NCBI RefSeq assembly: GCF_024172095.1
Contig: NZ_JAMZDX010000001.1
Span: 1,377,001-1,441,000 of the forward strand
Direction: 5' to 3'
Source of the DNA: Kitasatospora cinereorecta
GTDB lineage: Bacteria; Actinomycetota; Actinomycetes; Streptomycetales; Streptomycetaceae
DNA: 64,000 nucleotides
Shown: positions 58,384 through 64,000 of the stretch, piece after piece
Layout of the letters: every line of letters begins with the position of its first letter
Position numbering within the stretch: position 1 is the stretch's first letter
Program-made: the position numbers and the translations under genes
Notes under the pieces: model-generated
Database searches by the model: none
What the model was told of the DNA's origin: nothing
Seen by the model: only the letters and a program-made list of their open reading frames with translations

Positions 58384-58526
58384 GTACGTACAGATGCTTT
58401 TCGGCCAGATCGTGCGCGGACGCTTTCCGTCCGCGTCCAGTGGATCTAGCATGCGCGGCAATGCCCTGTGACGCACCTCACCTCCACTCGTTCCCCCCGG
58501 TAGCGCCGAACGTCAGGAGACATCGC

Positions 58527-58883
58527 GTGGACAGCCCGCCGCAGACCACCCCCGAAACGCTCCAACGCCTGGAGGAGACAACCGAGTTCCAGCACCTGCG
58601 CCGCTCGTTCCGCGGCTTCGCCTTCCCGGTCACCGCCGCGTTCCTCCTCTGGTACCTGCTCTACGTCCTGCTCTCCAGCTACGCGCCCGACTTCATGGGC
58701 ACCACCGTCTTCGGCCACGTCAACGTCGCCCTGGTGATGGGCCTGCTGCAGTTCGCCTCCACCTTCGCGATCGCCGCCTGGTACGCCCGCTACGCGGGTC
58801 GGCGGCTCGACCCGCCCGCCGCCGAGCTGCGCGAGCGCCACGCCGGCGAGGCCGTCGTCAACCCCCGGGAGGCGGCCGAATGA
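58527..58883 (+). CDS. DUF485 membrane protein, partner of ActP
   Basis: A 118-residue protein with two transmembrane segments (about 33-53 and 68-90) and the DUF485 motif FRGFAFPVTAAFLLWYL. Proteins of this family are almost always encoded next to the acetate symporter ActP, as here, with the stop overlapping the actP start (ATGA). Its role in the transporter is not established. GTG 58527 has AGGAG 7 bases upstream; the upstream ATG in frame lacks one. Confidence 0.88.
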   Translation: MDSPPQTTPETLQRLEETTEFQHLRRSFRGFAFPVTAAFLLWYLLYVLLSSYAPDFMGTTVFGHVNVALVMGLLQFASTFAIAAWYARYAGRRLDPPAAELRERHAGEAVVNPREAAE

Positions 58884-60499
58884 CCACCACCACCCTGCTC
58901 GCCACCTCGGCGAGCGAGCACCGCACGCTGACCATGAGCCTGTTCGGCGTGTTCGTGCTGGCCACCCTCGGCATCACGATCTGGGCCGGCCGGCAGACCA
59001 AGGACGCCGCCGACTTCTACGCCGGCGGCCGCGGCTTCACCGGCTTCCAGAACGGCCTGGCCATCTCCGGCGACTACATGTCCGCCGCGTCCTTCCTCGG
59101 CATCGCCGGCGCCATCGCCCTGTACGGCTACGACGGCTTCCTCTACTCGATCGGCTTCCTGGTCGCCTGGCTGGTCGCGCTGCTCCTGGTGGCCGAGCCG
59201 CTGCGCAACTCCGGCCGCTACACCATGGCCGACGTGCTGGCCTTCCGGATGCGCCAGCGCCCGGTCCGCACCGCCGCCGGCGTCTCCACCATCGTGGTGT
59301 CGATCTTCTACCTGCTGGCCCAGATGGTCGGCGCCGGCTCGCTGGTCGCGCTGCTGCTCGGCGTCAGCGGCGACGGGGCCAAGCGCTGGACCATCGTCGC
59401 GGTCGGCGCGCTGATGGTCATCTACGTCGCCGTCGGCGGCATGAAGGGCACCACCTGGGTGCAGATCGTCAAGGCGGTGCTGCTGATCGCCGGCACCGCG
59501 CTGATGACCGTCCTGGTGCTGGCCAAGTACCACTTCAACCCGTCCGCGCTGCTCGGCGCCGCCGCCGACGCCAGCGGCAAGGGCTCCGCCTTCCTGGAGC
59601 CCGGCCTCAAGTACGGCGCCACCGGCACCACCAAACTGGACTTCATCAGCCTCGGCATCGCCCTGGTGCTCGGCACCGCCGGCCTCCCGCACATCCTGGT
59701 CCGCTTCTACACCGTGCCCACCGCCCGGGCTGCCCGGAAGTCGGTGCTCTGGGCGATCGGCATCATCGGCGGCTTCTACCTGATGACCCTGGCGCTCGGC
59801 TTCGGCGCCGCCGCCCTGGTCGGCCCCAGGACCATCAAGGCCTCCAACGCGGCCGGCAACACCGCGGCCCCGCTGCTCGCCGAGCAGCTCGGCGGCGGCG
59901 CCGGCACCACCGGCGGCGCGGTGCTGCTGGCGGTGATCTCGGCGGTGGCCTTCGCCACCATCCTGGCCGTCGTCGCCGGACTCACCCTGGCCTCCTCCGC
60001 CTCCTTCGCCCACGACCTCTGGGCCAATGTGATCCGGCGCGGCAGGGCGAGCGAGAAGGAGGAGGTGACCAGCGCCAAGCTGGCCGCGGTGGCGATCGGC
60101 GCGATCGCCATCCTGCTGTCGATCTTCGCCGACAAGCTCAACGCCGCCGCCCTGGTGGCCCTGGCCTTCGCGGTCGCCGCCTCGGCCAACCTGCCGACCC
60201 TGCTCTACTCGCTGTTCTGGAAGCGCTTCACCACCGCCGGTGCGGTCGCCTCGGTCTACGCCGGCCTGATCACCTCGGTCACCCTGGTGATCTTCTCGCC
60301 GGTGGTCTCCGGAAAGCCCACCTCGCTCTTCCCGCACAGCGACTTCCAGTGGTTCCCGCTGGAGAACCCCGGCCTGGTCTCCATCCCGGTCGGCTTCCTG
60401 GCCGGCTGGATCGCCACCCTGCTCTCCCGGCGGCCGGCCGACCCGGCGAAGTACGCTGAACTCGAGGTCCGCTCGCTGACCGGGCTGGGCGCCCACTGA
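58880..60499 (+). CDS. actP: Cation/acetate symporter ActP (SSS family)
   Basis: A 539-residue sodium:solute symporter with about 13 transmembrane segments. The N-terminal [20 protein letters not shown] and [10 protein letters not shown] patterns fit the ActP/SSS group; [17 protein letters not shown] follows mid-chain. It takes up acetate and related short monocarboxylates with Na+. Coupled to the DUF485 gene upstream by ATGA overlap. Acetate entering here could be assimilated through the ethylmalonyl-CoA genes at 8-18 kb; this link is inferred from content, not distance. Confidence 0.9.
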   Translation: MTTTTLLATSASEHRTLTMSLFGVFVLATLGITIWAGRQTKDAADFYAGGRGFTGFQNGLAISGDYMSAASFLGIAGAIALYGYDGFLYSIGFLVAWLVALLLVAEPLRNSGRYTMADVLAFRMRQRPVRTAAGVSTIVVSIFYLLAQMVGAGSLVALLLGVSGDGAKRWTIVAVGALMVIYVAVGGMKGTTWVQIVKAVLLIAGTALMTVLVLAKYHFNPSALLGAAADASGKGSAFLEPGLKYGATGTTKLDFISLGIALVLGTAGLPHILVRFYTVPTARAARKSVLWAIGIIGGFYLMTLALGFGAAALVGPRTIKASNAAGNTAAPLLAEQLGGGAGTTGGAVLLAVISAVAFATILAVVAGLTLASSASFAHDLWANVIRRGRASEKEEVTSAKLAAVAIGAIAILLSIFADKLNAAALVALAFAVAASANLPTLLYSLFWKRFTTAGAVASVYAGLITSVTLVIFSPVVSGKPTSLFPHSDFQWFPLENPGLVSIPVGFLAGWIATLLSRRPADPAKYAELEVRSLTGLGAH

Positions 60500-60614
60500 C
60501 CGGACAGGACCCCGGAGCGGTCCGACCGCCCCGATAAGCTGGCCCGGCCCGCGTCCCAGCGGGCCGGGCCGACTCGTTCACCGACCGGCGGCCGGTACAG
60601 GACAGGGAGCCCCG

Positions 60615-61604
60615 ATGCTGTTGGACACCTTCGGCCGACAGGCCGTGGACCTCCGCGTCTCGCTCACCGACCGGTGCAACCTGCGCTGCACGTACTGCAT
60701 GCCCGAGGAGGGCCTGCAGTGGCTCGCCAAGCCCGACCTGCTGACCGACGAGGAGATCGTCCGGCTGGTCGGGATCGCCGTGCGCGACCTGGGCGTGCGC
60801 GAGGTCCGGTTCACCGGCGGCGAGCCGCTGCTGCGCCCCGGACTGGTCGGCGTCGTCGCCGCCTGCGCCGAACTCGACCCGCGCCCCGAGCTCTCCCTCA
60901 CCACCAACGGCATCGGCCTGGCCCGTACCGCCGACGCGCTGCGCGCCGCCGGGCTGGACCGGATCAACGTCTCCCTCGACACCCTCGACCCGGAGACCTT
61001 CTTCACCCTCACCCGCCGCCGGCGCCACCACGACGTCCTGGAGGGCCTGGCCGCCGCCGAGGCCGCCGGTCTCGCCCCGGTGAAGCTCAACGCGGTGCTG
61101 ATGCGCGGGGTCAACGACCACGAGGCCGGCGACCTGCTCGCCTGGTGCGTGGAGCGCGGGTACGAGCTGCGCTTCATCGAGCAGATGCCGCTGGACGCCC
61201 AGCACGGCTGGGACCGCACCCGGATGGTCACCGCCGAGGAGATCCTCGCCCTGCTGCAGAAGCGTTTCACCCTCACCCCCGAGGCCACCGCCGCCCGCGG
61301 CGCCGCCCCGGCCGAGCGCTGGCTGGTGGACGGCGGCCCGGCCCGGGTCGGCGTGATCGCCTCGGTCACCCGGCCGTTCTGCCGCGCCTGCGACCGCACC
61401 CGGCTGACCGCCGACGGCCAGATCCGCGACTGCCTGTTCGCCACCACCGAGACCGACCTGCGGACCGCGCTGCGCTCCGGCGCGAGCGACGCCGAACTCG
61501 GTGAGCTGTGGCGCAAGGCGATGTGGGGCAAGAAGGCCGGCGGCGGCATCGACGACCCGCAGTTCCACCAGCCCGAGCGGCCGATGTCCGCGATCGGCGG
61601 CTGA
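60615..61604 (+). CDS. moaA: GTP 3',8-cyclase MoaA (molybdopterin synthesis)
   Basis: A 329-residue radical SAM enzyme catalysing the first step of molybdenum cofactor synthesis from GTP. The N-terminal cluster is CNLRCTYC (Cys21, 25, 28); the C-terminal substrate-binding cluster lies in [19 protein letters not shown]. The conserved C-terminal Gly-Gly ends the protein (MSAIGG), and [10 protein letters not shown] binds SAM. GACAGGGAG lies about 6 bases before ATG 60615. MoaC and other mo genes are not in the window. It ends 17 bases from the convergent small gene. Confidence 0.96.
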   Translation: MLLDTFGRQAVDLRVSLTDRCNLRCTYCMPEEGLQWLAKPDLLTDEEIVRLVGIAVRDLGVREVRFTGGEPLLRPGLVGVVAACAELDPRPELSLTTNGIGLARTADALRAAGLDRINVSLDTLDPETFFTLTRRRRHHDVLEGLAAAEAAGLAPVKLNAVLMRGVNDHEAGDLLAWCVERGYELRFIEQMPLDAQHGWDRTRMVTAEEILALLQKRFTLTPEATAARGAAPAERWLVDGGPARVGVIASVTRPFCRACDRTRLTADGQIRDCLFATTETDLRTALRSGASDAELGELWRKAMWGKKAGGGIDDPQFHQPERPMSAIGG

Positions 61605-61621
61605 ACGAGCCGCGGTGTACC

Positions 61622-61882
61622 TCAGCCGGTGAACTCGGCGAACGGGACGACGTCCTTGAGGAAGCCGCGGACGCCCAGGAACTGGGAGAGGTGCTCGCGG
61701 TGCTCCTCGCAGGCGAGCCACGTCTTGCGGCGGTCCGGCGTGTGCAGCTTGGGGTTGTTCCAGACCAGCACCCAGGCGGCCGGTGCCCGGCAGCCCTTGG
61801 CCGAGCAGATCGGCGGGCCCGCGGGGGCGTCGTCCGGCGTGCCGAAGAGGGAGAGCGGGGGCGTGTCCATGGGGACGATCAT
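61622..61882 (-). CDS. Small zinc-finger-like protein, unknown function
   Basis: An 86-residue protein (82 if the second Met at 61870 is used). It has a Cys/His pattern CSAKGC...CEEH that could bind zinc, around a Trp-rich middle (AAWVLVWNNPKLHTPD). No signal peptide or membrane segment. I recognise the sequence type as conserved in streptomycetes but know no function. Both starts have weak ribosome sites. It lies convergent to moaA. Confidence 0.75.
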   Translation of the reverse strand: MIVPMDTPPLSLFGTPDDAPAGPPICSAKGCRAPAAWVLVWNNPKLHTPDRRKTWLACEEHREHLSQFLGVRGFLKDVVPFAEFTG

Positions 61883-61929
61883 ATTCCGGGCGGTTCCCCG
61901 GCATGTTCCGGACAGGATCCGGGCATGAC

Positions 61930-61965
61930 GACACCGGGCAGCCACGGGGGGAGCTGCCCGGTGTC
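61930..61965 (-). terminator. Hairpin between the small zinc-finger gene and the short ORF
   Basis: GACACCGGGCAGC (61930-61942) pairs perfectly with GCTGCCCGGTGTC (61953-61965). In the minus direction it follows DUF3099; in the plus direction it precedes the short ORF at 62007. Confidence 0.8.
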
Positions 61966-62006
61966 GGTCTGTCGCTCCGACGGGGGATGCGGAGCGCTAA
62001 GGAAGT

Positions 62007-62066
62007 ATGGCACGCCGGAGGTGCCGTGCGGGCGCCTCTTTCATGATTAATTTGAGGTTGTTCTGA
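62007..62066 (+). CDS. Possible 19-codon ORF between divergent hairpins
   Basis: ATG 62007 follows AAGGAAGT. It reads MARRRCRAGASFMINLRLF, stop TGA 62064-62066, and a hairpin begins 2 bases later. Basic start and hydrophobic end. No homologue comes to mind; it could be chance. Confidence 0.3.
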   Translation: MARRRCRAGASFMINLRLF

Positions 62067-62067
62067 G

Positions 62068-62096
62068 GTTTCTGCTGGTCAAATCACAGCAGAAAC
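62068..62096. terminator. Hairpin after DUF3099 (minus) and after the short ORF (plus)
   Basis: GTTTCTGCTG (62068-62077) pairs perfectly with CAGCAGAAAC (62087-62096), 9-base loop, 32 bases past the DUF3099 stop. It is unusually AT-rich for the window. Confidence 0.7.
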
Positions 62097-62127
62097 GGGC
62101 ATACCGGACAGGCGGTTTGAGGGTCGG

Positions 62128-62478
62128 TCACTCCTCGGGCTGCTGCTTGGCGGCCGCGCCGCCGCCTCCGGTGCCACCCGGACCGAGCATCAGCGGCGTC
62201 TCCGGGGAGATCGCGAAGGTGCTCGGCAGACCCGGCGCCTTCTCCCGGCCGGCATTGGCGATCACCACCGCGAAGTACGGCAGCAGCGCGCCGCCGACCA
62301 GCGCGAGGACCGCCAGGTAGCGCTGGACGTCCCACAGCACCACCGCCAGCACCACGCACACGGTGCGGACCAGCATGGAGATCACGTAGCGGCGCTGGCG
62401 CCCCCGGACGTCCTCGGTCAGGCTGCTGCGAGCCCCCGTGATCCGGTGCACCTCTCCGCCACTGGAGCCCTTGCGCAT
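62128..62478 (-). CDS. DUF3099 membrane protein
   Basis: A 116-residue protein with two transmembrane segments (about 34-50 and 55-75: MLVRTVCVVLAVVLWDV, YLAVLALVGGALLPYFAVVI), a polar N-terminus with ITGARSSLTEDVRGRQRRY and a Gly/Pro-rich C-tail (GPGGTGGGGAAAKQQPEE). This matches the DUF3099 actinobacterial family, which has no known function. It sits between kptA upstream and the hairpins at 61930-62096 downstream. The start at ATG 62478 is the only one that keeps the conserved N-terminus. Confidence 0.85.
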   Translation of the reverse strand: MRKGSSGGEVHRITGARSSLTEDVRGRQRRYVISMLVRTVCVVLAVVLWDVQRYLAVLALVGGALLPYFAVVIANAGREKAPGLPSTFAISPETPLMLGPGGTGGGGAAAKQQPEE

Positions 62479-62543
62479 GTCCTACCGCCCTCGTCCGTAT
62501 CCGCACCCGCCTCAGGGACGCGGCCACCTCACGGTACGCCGCC

Positions 62544-63107
62544 TCACGCCCGCCCGGCCACAGGGGTGCGGCGCAGGTACCGCGGCGGGACGGCGTCGGT
62601 CAGCCAGACGCCGTTGGCGCTGACCCGGAACTCGTGGCCGTCGGCGGCCATCGCGGCCGCGTCCACGGCCAGCACCACCGGACGGCCGTGCCGCGAGCCC
62701 ACCCGGACGGCGGTCTCCGTGTCGGCGGACAGGTGCACGTCCCGGCGGGACATCGGGCGCAGGCCCTCGTGGAAGATCGCGTCCAGGTTGCGGTCGGCGG
62801 TGCCGTGGTACAGCACGTTCGGCGGGGTGGTCGCCGGCAGGCCGAGGTCCACCTCGACGGTGTGGCCCTGGCTGGCCCGGATCGCGCCGCCGTCCTCGGA
62901 GTAGGCGAAGCGCTTCTTGTTGTTGTTCGCCACCACGTGGTCCAGCTGGGCGCGGCTCAGCGGGCGGCCCTGGCGGGCCAGCGCGGCGAGCAGGTCGGCG
63001 ACGGGGACCCAGCCGGCCGGGTCGAGCGCGAGGCCGACGGAGGCCGGGTCGTGGCGGAGGATGCGGGAAAGGTTCTTGGAGGCTCTGACGGTCTGCTTCT
63101 CGTCCAT
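62544..63107 (-). CDS. kptA: RNA 2'-phosphotransferase KptA/Tpt1
   Basis: A 187-residue enzyme that removes a 2'-phosphate from RNA using NAD+, releasing ADP-ribose 1'',2''-cyclic phosphate. Landmarks are KNLSRILRHDP at the start (catalytic Arg/His), VLYHGTADRNLDAIFHEGL in the NAD-binding half, and RRDVHLSADTETAVRVGSR. ATG 63107 (MDEKQTVRASKNLS) fits the family better than the in-frame codon at 63152. Bacteria lack the tRNA splicing that makes 2'-phosphates in yeast, so the natural substrate here is unknown. It precedes DUF3099 by 65 bases. Confidence 0.92.
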   Translation of the reverse strand: MDEKQTVRASKNLSRILRHDPASVGLALDPAGWVPVADLLAALARQGRPLSRAQLDHVVANNNKKRFAYSEDGGAIRASQGHTVEVDLGLPATTPPNVLYHGTADRNLDAIFHEGLRPMSRRDVHLSADTETAVRVGSRHGRPVVLAVDAAAMAADGHEFRVSANGVWLTDAVPPRYLRRTPVAGRA

Positions 63108-63157
63108 TTCGGATCGATGGTCGCAGCGCGTTCTGCAGGTGGGCAACCACATTTCAA

Positions 63158-63235
63158 CAGGGGCGCGAGGAACTGCGCGAACGACCTTGCACCTCCGTCA
63201 CCGGTGGGCTGGTCGCGCAGTTCCCCGCGCCCCTG
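63158..63235. repeat. Streptomycete-type inverted repeat, third copy
   Basis: Left arm 63158-63180 begins CAGGGGCGCGAGGAACTGCG; right arm 63213-63235 is complementary with one mismatch; spacer 32 bases. It lies in the 137-base gap between the protease stop (63245) and the kptA start, both minus strand. Confidence 0.9.
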
Positions 63236-63244
63236 GAGGTACTG

Positions 63245-64000
63245 TCAGCTGGCCTGGCTGACCGAGCTCATGTTGAAGTCCGGCACGCGGACGGCCGGCA
63301 TGGCCGCGCGGGTGAACCAGTCGCCCCACTCACGGGGCAGACAGCGCTCGGTACGGCCGACCTCGGTGATCCGGGCGAGCAGGTCGACGGGCGACTCGTT
63401 GAAGCGGAAGTTGTTCACCGCGCCGACCACCTCGCCGTTCTCGACCAGGTACACGCCGTCCCGGGTGAGGCCGGTGAGCAGCAGCGTCGCCGGGTCGACC
63501 TCGCGGATGTACCAGAGGCAGGTGAGCAGCAGCCCGCGCTCGGTCCGGGCGATCATCTCGTCCAGGGTCGGGGCGGCCGCCTGGTCGGCGGTCTCCAGCA
63601 CCAGGTTGTCGATCGGCGGGGTGAGCGGCAGCCCGGCCAGGCCGGCGGAGTGCCGGGTGCTGAGCAGGTTGGTGAGTTCGCCGCCGCGGATCCAGTCGGT
63701 CGCGGCGAGCGGCTGGCCGTTGTCGAAGACGGAGTCGTTCTCGCCGGAGGAGTGGGCGATGACGAACGGCGCGGCCTCCAGGCCGGGCTCGGCGGGGTCG
63801 GAGCGCAGGGTGATCGGCAGCGGGCTGAGCCGCTCGCCGATCCGGGTGCCGCCGCCGGGCTTGGAGAAGACGGAGCGGCCCTCGGAGGCGTCCCGCGCGC
63901 CGGAGGACCAGCTGAGGTAGACCAGCAGGTCGGCGACGGCGGAGGGCGGCAGCAGCGCCTCGTACCGGCCGGCCGGCAGGTCGATCCGCTTGCTGCCCCA
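63245..64000 (-). CDS. TldD/PmbA (TldE-like) metalloprotease, 5' end outside the window
   Basis: The visible 251 C-terminal residues belong to the TldD/PmbA family: NLLSTRHSAGLAGLPLTPPIDN, LLLTCLWYIREVDPATLLLTGLTRDGVYLVENGEVVGAVNNFRFNE and the closing VPDFNMSSVSQAS. In other bacteria the partners TldD and TldE form a peptidase that processes ribosomal peptides and degrades unfolded proteins. The N-terminal half and, by usual order, tldD lie beyond 64000. The stop TGA at 63247-63245 is followed by the inverted repeat. No fusion or frameshift is visible in the part present. Confidence 0.85.
   Translation of the reverse strand, partial: WGSKRIDLPAGRYEALLPPSAVADLLVYLSWSSGARDASEGRSVFSKPGGGTRIGERLSPLPITLRSDPAEPGLEAAPFVIAHSSGENDSVFDNGQPLAATDWIRGGELTNLLSTRHSAGLAGLPLTPPIDNLVLETADQAAAPTLDEMIARTERGLLLTCLWYIREVDPATLLLTGLTRDGVYLVENGEVVGAVNNFRFNESPVDLLARITEVGRTERCLPREWGDWFTRAAMPAVRVPDFNMSSVSQAS

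Overview
The window reads as chromosome of a high-GC actinomycete of the family Streptomycetaceae. Third codon positions are almost always G or C, GTG starts and 4-base stop/start overlaps are common, and three copies of a long inverted repeat carrying the CAGGGGCGCG...AACTGCGC core seen in streptomycetes are present. The crotonyl-CoA carboxylase/reductase has its CO2-binding residues at exactly the positions known for the Kitasatospora setae enzyme (N81, F170, E171, H365), so Streptomyces or Kitasatospora is the best guess. No rRNA, tRNA, CRISPR array, IS element or prophage was found.

Left part (1-20 kb): a cobalamin riboswitch heads cobD and cobQ (minus strand; cobQ runs off the window). 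After a double-HTH regulator, an alpha/beta hydrolase and an unknown protein come pssA-psd (phosphatidylethanolamine synthesis). Then follows the ethylmalonyl-CoA pathway block ccr-meaA-mcl-mch-acd on the minus strand, with a TetR regulator and a fused tandem 3-hydroxyacyl-CoA dehydrogenase upstream. The palindrome lying in the predicted ccr promoter is the likely operator. A TetR-MFS efflux pair with two near-identical operators ends this part.

Middle (20-31.5 kb): an AraC/GyrI-like regulator, a quinone-oxidoreductase-like enzyme, a glutamine-synthetase-like/amidohydrolase pair resembling a split fungal FluG, a secreted CBM2-GH5 cellulase under CebR-type boxes, a secreted subtilase, an FAD monooxygenase, a HipA-like kinase and an SRPBCC protein.

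Exopolysaccharide locus (31.7-42.7 kb): GT4, polyprenyl glycosylphosphotransferase, Wzy-like polymerase, MurJ/Wzx-like flippase, polysaccharide deacetylase, second GT4, short Wzz-like protein and FemAB/GNAT-like acyltransferase, all plus strand and mostly overlapping. A convergent secreted GH26-like hydrolase shares 24 bp with the last gene. No tyrosine kinase is present.

Right part (42.8-64 kb): a neutral zinc metallopeptidase, a PQQ-like lipoprotein-type protein, an ABC-F ATPase preceded by a possible leaderless 8-codon ORF, a small HTH protein, an enoyl-CoA hydratase, a five-gene Asp23/AmaP envelope operon, an SDR lacking the usual catalytic Tyr, a membrane protein behind an iron-box-like palindrome, a PAS-GAF-PP2C-HATPase phosphatase, SURF1, a DnaQ-like exonuclease with BRCT, a zinc alcohol dehydrogenase, a DUF485-ActP acetate symporter pair, moaA, small proteins, kptA and a partial TldD/PmbA protease.

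Taken together, acetate uptake (ActP), acetoacetyl-CoA reduction (tandem dehydrogenase), the ethylmalonyl-CoA pathway and synthesis of its B12 cofactor all lie in one window. This fits an organism that assimilates acetate through ethylmalonyl-CoA and can draw on it for polyketide extender units. That link is inference from gene content.
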